NCBI RefSeq assembly: GCF_963664135.1
Contig: NZ_OY760905.1
Span: 620,001-684,000, forward strand
DNA: 64,000 bases
Source of the DNA: an uncultured Acetobacterium sp.
GTDB lineage: Bacteria > Bacillota > Clostridia > Eubacteriales > Eubacteriaceae
Direction of reading: 5' to 3'
Position numbers and translations under genes: made by a program
Shown here: positions 18,747-28,347 of the stretch, piece by piece
Position numbering within the stretch: position 1 is the first letter of the stretch
Layout: each line of letters starts with the position of its first letter
The notes under the pieces: model-generated
What the model was told of the DNA's origin: nothing
Databases searched by the model: none
The model's input: only the letters and a program-made list of their open reading frames with translations

Positions 18747-19562
18747 TTAAATTTGTTTTTTGCTCATCGCTAACGATTTTTTAGCACAGGCATCGACCGC
18801 TGAAATTACTGCATCCCGAAAACCCTTTGCTTCGAGAACCCGAACGCCTTCAATGGTCGTTCCGCCGGGGGTACAGATCTGATCTTTCAGTACTCCCGGA
18901 TGTTCGCCAGATTCCAAAACAAGTTTAGCGGCACCATAAACTGCCTGGGCTGACAACCGATAGGCCTGATCTCTGGGAAATCCGTGAAGTACGCCTGCAT
19001 CTGCCATGGCCTCAATCAGTAACATGGTGTAAGCCGGAGCCGAGCTGGCAATCCCGGGCACCACATCCATCAGTTTTTCGCTGATAATCTCAGCTTTTCC
19101 GAAGCTTTCAAAAATTGTAACGATATCCTGGACATCTTCTGGCGCCATATGTTGATCTGGACACAACGTGGAATCGGACTCACCTACAAAGGCCGGGGTA
19201 CTGGGTTGGGTTCTGATCACCTTGACTTCTTTTCCCAATTGCTCTTTAATGTCGGAAAAACTGACCCCGACAGCAATGGATACAATGATGACAGAGGGCT
19301 TGATACTGCCTGCGATTTCTTCCATTACCTTATAGTATAAGAATGGTTTAACTGCCAAAACCAGATAGTCTGCTTTTTCGGCTACTTGTGCGTTCGACTG
19401 CATAACGGTAACACCAAATTCTTCAGCAACATGCGTTCTTGCTGCTTCTGTTGGATCATAACACAAGATATTTTCAGGTTTGAACAAGTCACTTTTAACT
19501 AAACCACCAATCATGGCCTTTGCCATATTACCACATCCAATAAAACCAATTATATTTTTCAC
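18747..19562 (-). CDS. proC: Pyrroline-5-carboxylate reductase
   Basis: A 271-residue enzyme that reduces pyrroline-5-carboxylate to proline. The Rossmann start IIGFIGCGNMAKAMIGGLV binds NAD(P)H. The C-terminal dimer/active-site block contains GIASSAPAYTMLLIEAMADAGVLHG and the family signature QICTPGGTTIEG. The start codon is GTG at 19562, preceded by AAAGGAG at 5 nt. It has its own promoter and no other proline gene beside it. Confidence 0.96.
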   Translation of the reverse strand: MKNIIGFIGCGNMAKAMIGGLVKSDLFKPENILCYDPTEAARTHVAEEFGVTVMQSNAQVAEKADYLVLAVKPFLYYKVMEEIAGSIKPSVIIVSIAVGVSFSDIKEQLGKEVKVIRTQPSTPAFVGESDSTLCPDQHMAPEDVQDIVTIFESFGKAEIISEKLMDVVPGIASSAPAYTMLLIEAMADAGVLHGFPRDQAYRLSAQAVYGAAKLVLESGEHPGVLKDQICTPGGTTIEGVRVLEAKGFRDAVISAVDACAKKSLAMSKKQI

Positions 19563-19626
19563 ACTAACTCCTTTTATTTCAAAACACTAAAATGTTTTAA
19601 ACCTTAGTTTTAATTATATACCCTCT

Positions 19627-19655
19627 ATTTTAGACTTTAATTCAACCCAGTGCAA
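19627..19655 (-). promoter_or_regulatory. Promoter of proC
   Basis: On the minus strand TTGCAC (complement of 19650-19655) and TAAAAT (complement of 19627-19632) have a 17-bp spacer. A second TATAAT-like box lies about 13 bp further downstream. Confidence 0.65.
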
Positions 19656-19665
19656 ACCTAAAATG

Positions 19666-19697
19666 GAAAAACCCACTAATTCTTAAATTAATGGGTT
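19666..19697 (-). terminator. Terminator of rarD
   Basis: On the minus strand AACCCATTAA pairs with TTAGTGGGTT (one mismatch) and the stem runs into a short T tract. It lies between the rarD stop and the proC promoter. Confidence 0.55.
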
Positions 19698-19724
19698 GAT
19701 CACATAAATTTTCGCTTGTCTGTT

Positions 19725-20612
19725 TTATAAGTCCGGTTCTGTGATTTCTTTGGTACCGGTACGAATCTTTGAGATCGTAAAGATGATCAATGCCACCCAG
19801 ATGAATCCGAAACCAATCAGATCCACTGTTGAGAAGACTTCGCCATATAGAAATATCCCAAGGAACAGCATGATCGTGGGTGTAATGTATTGAAAAAAGC
19901 CCAGCAGGGAAAAAGATATTTCCTGAACCCCTTTGGCATAAAGCAGTAACGGGATGGCGGTGACCACCCCAGCTAAAATAGCCAATGTTGTGACCATTGG
20001 ATTACCCAGAGCAATGACACCCTGACCCTGGTTTTCGATGTAAAGAATCGCACCAAAAGCAAACGGAGCTACCACTGCCGTTTCTAAAATCAATGAGACG
20101 ATTGGACTGGCGTTCAGTTTCTTTTTGAAAACACCATACAAGGCAAAAGTTAGTGCCAGAACTATAGCAACCACTGGAAATTTGCCAATTTTCAGAGTTA
20201 TGAAAACAACCCCAACCAGTGCCAGCAATACTGACAGACTTTCCCATTTGTTAAAACGTTCGCCAAAAAACAGCGCACTAAACAGAACCACCACCAGTGG
20301 ATTGATATAATATCCCAGACTGGCATCAATAATAAAATTGGCATTGACTGCCCAGATATAGGTGTACCAGTTGAGGGATACCATAATCCCGCTAAGAATA
20401 CAATAAACAAATCTTTTTTTGTCGACTAGGATGGTCTTTATTTCAGGCCATTTCTTAATGATGGTGACAAAAATCACGCAAAAGATAAAGGACCAGAAAA
20501 TACGCGAAGCTAGGATGTAAAGCGGTGACACCTCTTTAAGTGCTTTCCAGTAGATCGGGAGGATTCCCCATAAAACATATGCCATCATGGCGCTGATAAT
20601 ACTCTTCTGCAT
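19725..20612 (-). CDS. rarD: RarD-family EamA-type permease
   Basis: A 295-residue membrane protein of the drug/metabolite transporter superfamily with about ten helices in two EamA repeats. The N-terminal AYVLWGILPIYWKALKEVSPLYILASRIFWSF is characteristic of RarD, and LLLYAKGVQEISFSLLGFFQYITPT is the matching block in the second repeat. RarD proteins were linked to chloramphenicol sensitivity in early work, but the natural substrate is unknown. GGAGGG precedes the ATG. It follows purD on the same strand, separated by a palindrome that lacks a T tract, so some read-through from purD is possible. Confidence 0.9.
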   Translation of the reverse strand: MQKSIISAMMAYVLWGILPIYWKALKEVSPLYILASRIFWSFIFCVIFVTIIKKWPEIKTILVDKKRFVYCILSGIMVSLNWYTYIWAVNANFIIDASLGYYINPLVVVLFSALFFGERFNKWESLSVLLALVGVVFITLKIGKFPVVAIVLALTFALYGVFKKKLNASPIVSLILETAVVAPFAFGAILYIENQGQGVIALGNPMVTTLAILAGVVTAIPLLLYAKGVQEISFSLLGFFQYITPTIMLFLGIFLYGEVFSTVDLIGFGFIWVALIIFTISKIRTGTKEITEPDL

Positions 20613-20662
20613 GGTAGCCCTCCATATTAAATTCGGATGAAATCTGAATAAGATCAGTGCGT

Positions 20663-20694
20663 TTGTCTATCTGTTTATATAAACTGACAGACAA
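20663..20694. repeat. Near-perfect palindrome between purD and rarD
   Basis: A 32-bp self-complementary sequence with two mismatched pairs, centred on the perfect 12-bp GTTTATATAAAC. Flanking AGTGC and GCACT extend it. It has no T tract on the minus strand, so it is not a standard purD terminator; it could be a protein-binding site or an RNA hairpin. Confidence 0.7.
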
Positions 20695-20733
20695 GCACTT
20701 TAGTTTTGTTTCAAATTTCTGTACACTTATGCT

Positions 20734-21990
20734 CTAATTAAACTTGGCAATATCCGTTCGGTATTGAGCACCTTCGAAGTGGATTTTACCGATGTTGTCA
20801 TAGACAGTTTTTCTGGCGGCTTCACGGTTTTCGCCCAAGGCGGTGACGCAGAGGACCCGGCCGCCATTGGTTTGCAATTCTCCGTTTACCAGTTTAGTTC
20901 CAGCGTGGAAAACCACGCAGTCTTTCACAGCTTCGATGCCGGTGATGACCTTTCCTTTTTCATAAGAGCCGGGATAGCCGCCGGAGGCAATCACCACGCA
21001 AACCGCTTCTTTGTCACTCCATTTGATCTCACAATCAGCCAGCTTGCCATCGATAACAGCTTCCATGATGTCCACCAGATCAGACTCCAGCCGCATCAGG
21101 ACACTTTGGGTTTCAGGATCGCCAAAACGAACGTTGAATTCCAGAACCTTCGGTACGCCGTTATCAATCATCAATCCGATAAACAGGATCCCTTTAAAGT
21201 TCATGCCATCGACAATAAAACCGCCTATAATCGGATCCAGAATTTCAGCTTTAATGCGCTTATTCAGGGCTTCATCGGCAAACAGCACATTGGGGGAATA
21301 GGTTCCCATCCCGCCGGTGTTCAAGCCTTCATCATTGTCATAGGCCCGCTTGTAATCCTGGGCACTTTCCATTGGGACAATTGTTTTGCCATCGACAAAA
21401 CAAAGCATCGAGGCTTCCTGGCCGGTTAAAAATTCTTCGATAACCACCTTGTCGCCGGCTTCTCCAAATTCACGTTTTTTCATGATCATTTCCATGCCTT
21501 CCCGAGCAGCAGCTTCGTTTTCCGGGATCAGTACACCTTTTCCAGCGGCCAGACCGTCAGCTTTAATAACCATGGGATAGCCGTAAACCCCCAGATCTTT
21601 GATGATTTCATCAAAATCGGTATATTCTTTATAGGCAGCGGTTGGGATATTGTGATGGAATAAAAATTCCTTGGTAAAGGCTTTACTGCCCTCAAACTGG
21701 GCGCAATGTTTATTGGGACCAAAGACTTTTAAACCGGCAGCTTCAAAAACGTCGACCATTCCCATAACCAAAGGAACTTCTGGACCCACAACGGTCAGGT
21801 CAATCTGATGCTCTTTGGCAAATGCCAGACAGCCGGGAATATCTTCTACTGATAAGTCCACACATTCAGCTAATTCTGCCATACCACCGTTACCCGGCGC
21901 GGCATATATTTTTTCAACCCGGGAGCTTTGGGCAAGCTTCCATGTCAGCACATGTTCCCGGCCACCGGATCCAATCATTAATACTTTCAT
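20734..21990 (-). CDS. purD: Phosphoribosylamine--glycine ligase (GARS)
   Basis: A 418-residue ATP-grasp enzyme that joins glycine to phosphoribosylamine, step 2 of IMP synthesis. It starts MKVLMIGSGGREHVLTWKLAQS and contains GPEVPLVMGMVD, the ATP-grasp segment YPMVIKADGLAAGKGV and the metal-binding EFNVRFGDPETQ. The start at 21990 follows AAGGAGAGACAG, so an in-frame ATG 33 bp upstream is not used. It is the last pur gene of the operon and is separated from purH by a long inverted repeat. Confidence 0.96.
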   Translation of the reverse strand: MKVLMIGSGGREHVLTWKLAQSSRVEKIYAAPGNGGMAELAECVDLSVEDIPGCLAFAKEHQIDLTVVGPEVPLVMGMVDVFEAAGLKVFGPNKHCAQFEGSKAFTKEFLFHHNIPTAAYKEYTDFDEIIKDLGVYGYPMVIKADGLAAGKGVLIPENEAAAREGMEMIMKKREFGEAGDKVVIEEFLTGQEASMLCFVDGKTIVPMESAQDYKRAYDNDEGLNTGGMGTYSPNVLFADEALNKRIKAEILDPIIGGFIVDGMNFKGILFIGLMIDNGVPKVLEFNVRFGDPETQSVLMRLESDLVDIMEAVIDGKLADCEIKWSDKEAVCVVIASGGYPGSYEKGKVITGIEAVKDCVVFHAGTKLVNGELQTNGGRVLCVTALGENREAARKTVYDNIGKIHFEGAQYRTDIAKFN

Positions 21991-22032
21991 CTGTCTCTCC
22001 TTGTTTTGCTTTCTGTTTTTCATAATACCCTG

Positions 22033-22158
22033 TTTTGCTAAGAGAATTGTTCGAATTCAAGGCGGAGACGGTTTTGGCCGACAGGAGCGTATCTATTAAT
22101 TCGTGACCAAGGCCAAAACCGTCTCCAACGTAGAAGTCGGGCAATTATCGACGCAAAA
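22033..22158. repeat. Long inverted repeat between purH and purD
   Basis: An inner perfect 16-bp stem, GGAGACGGTTTTGGCC (22064-22079) with its complement at 22111-22126, and outer arms TTTTGC/GCAAAA with AATTG/CAATT form a hairpin of about 126 bp. It fills nearly the whole intergenic spacer. No T tract follows, so it is probably not a terminator; RNA stabilisation or a MITE-like element are possible. Confidence 0.85.
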
Positions 22159-23688
22159 CTAGTGTTTGAAATGGCGCATATTAGTAAATACCATCGCAAT
22201 CCCCGCCTCATCACAGGCCTTGATTGAATCCTCATCACGTCCAGCCCCGCCTGGTTGAATGATAGCGGTAATACCAGCGGCGGCGGCAGCCTTAACGCTG
22301 TCATCAAATGGGAAGAAGGCGTCCGATGCCATCACGGATCCTTTGACAGCTTCGCCAGCTTGACGGATGGCATTTTCCAGGGCACCGACTCGATTTACCT
22401 GTCCTGGACCGTTGGCGATCAGACATTTATTTTTAGTCAAACTGATGGCATTTGATTTGGTGTTTTTAACCGCTTTCCATGCAAACAGCAATTCGTCCAT
22501 TTCGGCTTCGCTGGGCTGACGTTTGGTGACAACTTTTAAATCATCATACAGCTTGGTATCCCGTTCCTGAACCAACAGACCACCCATAACTTTTTTGACT
22601 TCATAGCCAGGTTCGTTGTGCGTGATGTCAGCCAGCTCCAATAAACGCAGATTTGGTTTAGCTGCCAGAACAGCCAATGCTTCTGGTGTGAATTCTGGCG
22701 CGACGATCACTTCAAGGAAGGTTGCGACCATTTCTTTGGCCGCAGCTTCATCAATCAGTCGGTTTGACGCAATGATGCCACCGTAAATGGATACCGGATC
22801 GCTATCGTGAGCTTTTTTATAAGCCATCGCGATTTTTACGTCGCTGGCAATGCCGCAGGGATTGGCATGCTTAACCGCGACGATCGTGGGTTCGTCCCCA
22901 TATTCTTTTAAGATTTCCAATGCTCCATTGGTATCGTTAATATTATTATAGGAAAGTTCTTTTCCCTGAAGTTGTTTGGCTGAGGTGAGGGCGCCTTTGA
23001 CCGGAACCACTTCACCGTAGAAAGCGGCTTTTTGATGAGGATTTTCACCGTAACGCAGATCCTGAACCTTTTCAAAGGTCATCGTGATGGTGTTTTGTAA
23101 GACTTCCCCGTCAATCCGTTTTCTTAAATAGTCAGCAATCATCGTGTCATAGTTAGAGGTCGTTTCAAACACTTTTAGAGCCAGATTATAACGGGTTTCG
23201 TAGTTTGTTTTTCCGTTTGCTTCCAGCTCAGCCAGAACCACAGCATAGTCTTCCGGATCCACAACTACGGTCACATCATTGAAGTTTTTGGCGGCGGATC
23301 GCAGCATGGTAGGTCCCCCGATATCGATGTTTTCGACTGCATCTTCAAAGGCGACCCCTTCTTTTAAAATGGTGTTTTTAAATGGATAAAGGTTAATGAC
23401 CAGTAAATCGATGGGGGTAATGTCAAGATCTGCCATCTGTTTCTGGTGATCCGGATTGTTGCGGATTCCCAGAATTCCACCGTGAATTTTGGGATGAAGG
23501 GTTTTAACCCGGCCATCCAGACATTCCGGAAAACCGGTGACTTCTGAGACACCGGTAATCGTCAATCCTGCTTCTCTCAGGGCTTTGGCGGTTCCTCCGG
23601 TTGACAGGATTTCCCAGCCCATCTCTGTCAATTTTGATGCAAACTCGACAATCCCACGTTTATCCGATACACTTAACAATGCTCTCAT
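22159..23688 (-). CDS. purH: Bifunctional AICAR transformylase/IMP cyclohydrolase
   Basis: This 509-residue fusion performs the last two steps of IMP synthesis. The N-terminal MGS-like IMP cyclohydrolase domain (about 1-195) opens with [15 protein letters not shown] and contains [13 protein letters not shown] and [12 protein letters not shown]. The C-terminal formyltransferase domain includes [15 protein letters not shown] and the catalytic VKHANPCG motif. GGAGG precedes the ATG. It lies 74 bp downstream of purN in the operon. Confidence 0.97.
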   Translation of the reverse strand: MRALLSVSDKRGIVEFASKLTEMGWEILSTGGTAKALREAGLTITGVSEVTGFPECLDGRVKTLHPKIHGGILGIRNNPDHQKQMADLDITPIDLLVINLYPFKNTILKEGVAFEDAVENIDIGGPTMLRSAAKNFNDVTVVVDPEDYAVVLAELEANGKTNYETRYNLALKVFETTSNYDTMIADYLRKRIDGEVLQNTITMTFEKVQDLRYGENPHQKAAFYGEVVPVKGALTSAKQLQGKELSYNNINDTNGALEILKEYGDEPTIVAVKHANPCGIASDVKIAMAYKKAHDSDPVSIYGGIIASNRLIDEAAAKEMVATFLEVIVAPEFTPEALAVLAAKPNLRLLELADITHNEPGYEVKKVMGGLLVQERDTKLYDDLKVVTKRQPSEAEMDELLFAWKAVKNTKSNAISLTKNKCLIANGPGQVNRVGALENAIRQAGEAVKGSVMASDAFFPFDDSVKAAAAAGITAIIQPGGAGRDEDSIKACDEAGIAMVFTNMRHFKH

Positions 23689-23762
23689 ATTATTCCTCCA
23701 AATTTATAACTCTAACAAGTTCCCTTGGTCTTTTTTATTTGATTAATTATTTGATCTATTAC

Positions 23763-24401
23763 TTAATTTGACTCTTTTCGATTTTTGACAAATCGTCCTT
23801 CCACCGTCAATTGGTCGTGACAAAAAGCCTTCACCGCCTTTGGTAAAAGCTCGTGTTCAATTTTAAGAACTTTCTGCTGGATCGATTCCGGTGTGTCATC
23901 GTCTGCGACTGCGACAGTTTCCTGAAGAATTACCGGGCCGCCGTCGGCTACCTCGTTAACAAAGTGAACCGTTGCTCCAGTGACCTTGACGCCATAATCG
24001 ATGACAGCCTGATGGACATGCATACCGTAAAATCCGGCTCCGCAAAAAGATGGAATCAGAGCTGGATGAATGTTGATAATGGCATTAGGATAGGCCTTCA
24101 CAAATTCTGGGGTAATAATTTTCATATAGCCCGCCAGAACCACCAGCTCCACATCATAACCTCTGAGAATCTCGATGATCTTCTGATCGAAGGCTTCATT
24201 GGTGGGATAACCTTTGGGATTGATGGCCACTGCCGGAATCCCTGCAGCTTCGCCCCGTTCCAAGCCAAAGGCGTTGCGATTATTGGAAATCACCACTACG
24301 ATTTCACCATCTTTCTGATGAATGGTATCAAGCAGAGACTGAAAATTTGTTCCGCCGCCGGAAACCAGCACGCCGATTTTTTTCAATGCTTTTACAGACA
24401 T
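23763..24401 (-). CDS. purN: Phosphoribosylglycinamide formyltransferase
   Basis: A 212-residue formyl-tetrahydrofolate-dependent GAR transformylase, step 3 of IMP synthesis. The start [17 protein letters not shown] and the active-site block [24 protein letters not shown] with the Asn/His pair are present, followed by [13 protein letters not shown]. The formyl donor comes from the folate pool, which in acetogens also serves the Wood-Ljungdahl pathway. It overlaps the end of purM by 10 bp, so translation is probably coupled. Confidence 0.96.
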   Translation of the reverse strand: MSVKALKKIGVLVSGGGTNFQSLLDTIHQKDGEIVVVISNNRNAFGLERGEAAGIPAVAINPKGYPTNEAFDQKIIEILRGYDVELVVLAGYMKIITPEFVKAYPNAIINIHPALIPSFCGAGFYGMHVHQAVIDYGVKVTGATVHFVNEVADGGPVILQETVAVADDDTPESIQQKVLKIEHELLPKAVKAFCHDQLTVEGRFVKNRKESN

Positions 24402-25438
24402 AAATCGATTTTTTCCTCTCCCTTAACAATGGAACCGAGAATAACCGGCTTTTCGCCTTTCGCTGTTAAGCCAGATACAAAGGTTTCAACCTGATCAGCT
24501 GGTAAAACCGCCACCAGACCAATCCCCATATTAAAGGTGGCATACATGCTTTCAGAGGAAATTTTTCCAGCTTCCTGGATAAATTTAAAAATCGGCAGGG
24601 TTTCGATGACACTGGCATCGACCTTGGCGCAGAGTCCATCGGGAATCATCCGGGGAATATTCTCATAAAAACCGCCGCCGGTGATATGACTCATGCCCTT
24701 GATACCGCAGGGTTTGATCAGATCAGCCAACGGCTGCACATAAATTCGGGTCGGTGTCAGCAGTGCTTCACCAAGGGTCATCCCCAGATCATCCACATAG
24801 GTATTGACATCCATAGACAGATCCTTAAATAAGACTTTACGCACCAGCGAGAAACCGTTGCTATGAACCCCAGAGGATGGTAACCCGACCAGAACATCAC
24901 CTTCAGCAATATCTGCCCCGGTAACAATGTCATCTTTTTCAACGATGCCCACTGCAAAACCAGCCAGGTCATACTCGTCCAAATCGTACATATCTGGCAT
25001 TTCAGCGGTTTCTCCGCCAATTAAAGCCATATTTCCCTGGATACAACCTTCGGCAATACCTTTGACAATGGTGGCGATTTTTTCTGGATAATTTTTGCCG
25101 CAGGCAATGTAGTCTAAAAAAAACATCGGTTGGGCTCCTTGGCATAAAATGTCATTGACACACATCGCCACACAGTCCACGCCGATGGTATCATGGCGAT
25201 CCATCATAAAGGCCAGCCGCAGTTTGGTCCCGACTCCATCTGTTCCGGAAACTAAAACTGGTTTCTGATAACCTTCCGGCAGTTCAAACAAACCACCGAA
25301 TCCTCCTAAATGAGAAAGAACCCGATCATTGAAGGTTCGTTGAACATCCGCCTTCATCAATTTAACTGATTCGTAACCTGCTTCCACGTCCACTCCGGCC
25401 TGTCGATATGCATCTGTTTTTATCTGATTTTCTGACAT
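24392..25438 (-). CDS. purM: Phosphoribosylformylglycinamidine cyclo-ligase (AIRS)
   Basis: A 348-residue AIR synthetase that closes the imidazole ring using ATP. The family pattern is clear: [11 protein letters not shown] at the start, then [38 protein letters not shown] and [25 protein letters not shown] precedes the ATG. It overlaps purN and is separated from purF by a palindromic repeat. Confidence 0.97.
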   Translation of the reverse strand: MSENQIKTDAYRQAGVDVEAGYESVKLMKADVQRTFNDRVLSHLGGFGGLFELPEGYQKPVLVSGTDGVGTKLRLAFMMDRHDTIGVDCVAMCVNDILCQGAQPMFFLDYIACGKNYPEKIATIVKGIAEGCIQGNMALIGGETAEMPDMYDLDEYDLAGFAVGIVEKDDIVTGADIAEGDVLVGLPSSGVHSNGFSLVRKVLFKDLSMDVNTYVDDLGMTLGEALLTPTRIYVQPLADLIKPCGIKGMSHITGGGFYENIPRMIPDGLCAKVDASVIETLPIFKFIQEAGKISSESMYATFNMGIGLVAVLPADQVETFVSGLTAKGEKPVILGSIVKGEEKIDLCL

Positions 25439-25464
25439 GTTTCCTCCATCTATTTATACACTTC

Positions 25465-25514
25465 AGGTAATTGCAAAACTGCACGCAACGCTTACGGCAC
25501 TCTTGCAATTACCT
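25465..25514 (-). repeat. Dispersed palindromic repeat, copy B (purF-purM spacer)
   Basis: A perfect 12-bp inverted repeat, AGGTAATTGCAA/TTGCAATTACCT, around a 26-nt centre. Read on the minus strand the unit aligns without gaps with copies at 15760 and 33118 (shared core GCCGT-AGC-TTG and CAGTTT-GCA). It has no T tract, so it is not a terminator. Confidence 0.75.
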
Positions 25515-25550
25515 ATTTCTAGTTCCGATTAGCTAAAATTCTTTTACAAT

Positions 25551-26939
25551 TTAGTCGTTGGCATTTAAAATTGGCACTTCCATCGGGTATTCCCCATCAA
25601 AGCAAGCTCGGCAAAAGGTTGTTTTTCCGCCGACTGATTCGGTTAATCCATCCAGTGAAATGTAAGCCAGCGAATCTGCGCCTAAAATTTCTCTGATTTC
25701 TTCGACAGTTTTCTTGGCACCGATCAGGTACTTTCTCCGCGGAGTATCGATCCCAAAATGACAGGTGTGGGCAACCGGTGGACTGGTTACCCGGAAATGA
25801 ACCTCGGTCGCGCCAGCCTGTCTTAAAATTTCAACCAAGCGCTTAGAGGTGGTTCCACGAACAATGGAATCATCAATAATAATAACTCGTTTGCCTTTGA
25901 TGGTTTCTTTTAATGGGTTAAGTTTAATGCGCACCCCTTCTTCCCGCAGCTTCTGATTGGGCTGAATAAAGGTTCGACCGATGTATTTGTTTTTAATTAA
26001 ACCAACTCCGTAAGGAATTCCTGATGCTTCGGCATAACCGATGGCGGCCCCAATTCCTGAATCCGGTACCCCGATGACAACATCGGCTTCAACCGGTGAC
26101 TCTTTGGCGAGAATTTCGCCGGCCTTATGACGGGCAGCATAAACTGAGGTTTCATCCATCACCGAATCGGGACGGGCAAAATAAATCAGTTCGAAAATAC
26201 AAGCTTTCTTTTTAACCCAATTGTTTTGACCATAACTGGTTAAGCCATTTTCGTCAATAACCACAATTTCGCCGGGCTCAACATCACGAACCAGTTCGGC
26301 TCCGATGGCATCCAGGGCACAGCTTTCCGAAGCCAGAAAATAATCTTCATCCTTCTTGCCGATGCATAGTGGACGCAAACCATAAGGATCACGGACGCCC
26401 ACCAGTTTATCACCAACGGTAATAACCAGGGCATAAGCGCCCTTGATAATTTCAACCATCCGCTGAATGGCTTCAATCATCCCGTGTCGCAGACCTCTGG
26501 CTAAGATATTTACCATTACCTCGGTGTCGATGGTGGTTTGAAAAACAACCCCAGAATCTTCCAGCATATTTCTTAGAGCACTGTCATTGATGAGATTCCC
26601 GTTATGAGCTAAAGCAATTTGACCAAAACTGTGATTGACCGTTAAAGGCTGAGCATTGGTGACACCGTCTTCTCCTGATGTTGAATATCGGACGTGGCCA
26701 ATTCCGATGTTTCCTTTAAGCTGTTTTAACACATTGCCCTTGAAAGCATCAGAGACTAGGCCGGTCTCTTTGTGGGTTGAGATTTTTCCGTCTTTGTTTA
26801 CCGATATGCCGGCGCTTTCCTGACCTCGGTGTTGAAGCGCATAAAGTCCATAATAGATATAGGAAGAACAGTTATTCTCTTTGGATTTGAGATAAGCCCC
26901 CATAATTCCACATTCATCGCGAAACTTGTCATTTATCAT
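25551..26939 (-). CDS. purF: Amidophosphoribosyltransferase (GPATase), Fe-S type
   Basis: This 462-residue enzyme makes phosphoribosylamine from PRPP and glutamine, the committed step of purine synthesis. An N-terminal propeptide MINDKFRDE precedes the nucleophile Cys10 (CGIMGAY), as in the self-processing B. subtilis enzyme. Four cysteines in the positions of the B. subtilis [4Fe-4S] cluster are visible: one in KKKACIFE, one in HTCHFGID and two in FCRACFDG, so the enzyme is probably oxygen-sensitive. The PRPP loop is VIIIDDSIVRGTTSKR. The start is uncertain: GGAGG abuts an ATG at 26951 but lies 12 nt from the ATG at 26939, which I prefer. Confidence 0.95.
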   Translation of the reverse strand: MINDKFRDECGIMGAYLKSKENNCSSYIYYGLYALQHRGQESAGISVNKDGKISTHKETGLVSDAFKGNVLKQLKGNIGIGHVRYSTSGEDGVTNAQPLTVNHSFGQIALAHNGNLINDSALRNMLEDSGVVFQTTIDTEVMVNILARGLRHGMIEAIQRMVEIIKGAYALVITVGDKLVGVRDPYGLRPLCIGKKDEDYFLASESCALDAIGAELVRDVEPGEIVVIDENGLTSYGQNNWVKKKACIFELIYFARPDSVMDETSVYAARHKAGEILAKESPVEADVVIGVPDSGIGAAIGYAEASGIPYGVGLIKNKYIGRTFIQPNQKLREEGVRIKLNPLKETIKGKRVIIIDDSIVRGTTSKRLVEILRQAGATEVHFRVTSPPVAHTCHFGIDTPRRKYLIGAKKTVEEIREILGADSLAYISLDGLTESVGGKTTFCRACFDGEYPMEVPILNAND

Positions 26940-27031
26940 TGGTGTGTGCATCCTCCAGGTATTTTAATTTTAATTTTCTTGCTACCTTATTTTTTAATAC
27001 AATAGTGGTAATGCGTTTATGGTGATGAGTT

Positions 27032-27739
27032 TTATGCCTGAACCCGTTTAAGCATTTCTTCATAAGCTTCTTCAATATTGCCAAGGTTTCTTCGGAAACG
27101 GTCTTTATCCAATTTTTCATTGGTTTCCACATCCCAGAAACGACAGGTATCCGGTGAAATCTCGTCAGCTAGTACAATTTGTCCGTCATTGGTTTTGCCA
27201 AACTCGATTTTAAAGTCGACCAGGTTGATGCCTCTTTCCAGAAAATAAGCTTTTAAAATATCATTAATTTTAAAGGTCAGACCCCGAATCACTTCAATTT
27301 CTTCAGCAGTGGCCAGTTTCATGGCGATGGCGTGGTAATCATTGATCACCGGATCTCCATAATCGTCGTTTTTATAGCAAAATTCAAAAATTGGTGACTC
27401 TAATTTTAAGCCTTCTTCCAAACCAAGGCGCTTCGTAATGGACCCGGCAGCGGTGTTGCGGATAATAACTTCCAGTGGGAAAATAGTAACCGCTTTAACC
27501 AACTGTTCATTTTCGGAGAGAATTTTGACAAAATGGGTGGGGATTCCTTTTTCTTCCAGCATGGTGAAGATAACCCCGGTCATTTTATTATTGATGACCC
27601 CTTTACCGCCGATGCTGCCTTTTACCTCGCCGTTAAACGCAGTGGCATCGTCTTTATACTCAATAATGAATTCGTTGGGATCGTCAGTTTTAAAAACTTT
27701 CTTTGCCTTACCTTCATACAATTGTTCTAACTTTTCCAT
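27032..27739 (-). CDS. purC: SAICAR synthetase
   Basis: A 235-residue phosphoribosylaminoimidazole-succinocarboxamide synthase, joining aspartate to CAIR with ATP. It starts [22 protein letters not shown] and carries the family blocks [28 protein letters not shown] and [37 protein letters not shown] precedes the ATG. It lies between purE and purF in the operon. Confidence 0.97.
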   Translation of the reverse strand: MEKLEQLYEGKAKKVFKTDDPNEFIIEYKDDATAFNGEVKGSIGGKGVINNKMTGVIFTMLEEKGIPTHFVKILSENEQLVKAVTIFPLEVIIRNTAAGSITKRLGLEEGLKLESPIFEFCYKNDDYGDPVINDYHAIAMKLATAEEIEVIRGLTFKINDILKAYFLERGINLVDFKIEFGKTNDGQIVLADEISPDTCRFWDVETNEKLDKDRFRRNLGNIEEAYEEMLKRVQA

Positions 27740-27788
27740 CTTAATCTCCTTAAAATATGATTTGAATCAATGATGTGTTTTTAATTTT

Positions 27789-28283
27789 TTATAATATTTC
27801 CTGAACCTTTTCGTTTTTCGCAACGACTTCGTCGTTTAGCTGAATTTTGAAGGCTTTCATTTTTGTCCGGATCTCCGGATATTTGATTGACAGCATCTGG
27901 GCAGCTAAAATCCCGGCGTTTTCGGCACCGTTGACCGCCACAGTGGCAACCGGTACTCCGGATGGCATCTGGACAATCGATAGAAGAGAATCCAGTCCGC
28001 CCTGGAAAGAAGTTTGAATGGGAATCCCGATGACCGGAAGTGGTGTGATTCCGGCGATGACTCCCGGCAGGTGGGCGGCTTTTCCAGCTGCGCCAATAAT
28101 AACTTCGATTCCTCGTTCCTCTGCTGTTGAAGCGTACTCAAAAATCTTTTGAGGGTTTCGGTGGGCTGAAATGACCTGAACATCATACTCGATGTCAAAT
28201 TTTTCCAAGGCAATCAAACATTTTTTGACGATGTCAAAATCGGAATCACTTCCCATAATAACAGCAACTTTTGGTGTACTCAT
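27789..28283 (-). CDS. purE: N5-CAIR mutase, class I
   Basis: A 164-residue class I PurE that moves the carboxyl group of N5-CAIR to make CAIR. The substrate-binding start IMGSDSDFDIVKKC and the catalytic SAHRNP are present, with AGKAAHLPGVIA after. Class I PurE normally works with PurK, but no purK is in this operon, so PurK must be encoded elsewhere or high CO2 may compensate. AAAGGAG precedes the ATG. Confidence 0.96.
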   Translation of the reverse strand: MSTPKVAVIMGSDSDFDIVKKCLIALEKFDIEYDVQVISAHRNPQKIFEYASTAEERGIEVIIGAAGKAAHLPGVIAGITPLPVIGIPIQTSFQGGLDSLLSIVQMPSGVPVATVAVNGAENAGILAAQMLSIKYPEIRTKMKAFKIQLNDEVVAKNEKVQEIL

Positions 28284-28347
28284 TTTATAATCTCCTTTGG
28301 TGTTGGTTTATTAATTTTCTGAACTATATTTTATATTTGATTACAGC

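Noticed and set aside
20764-21429. A 221-codon frame on the plus strand opposite purD
   Set aside because: It lies wholly antisense to a strongly supported purD, has no ribosome site and no recognisable domain.
23853-24494. A 213-codon frame on the plus strand opposite purN and purM
   Set aside because: It is antisense to two overlapping, clearly conserved genes and its translation looks like no protein family.
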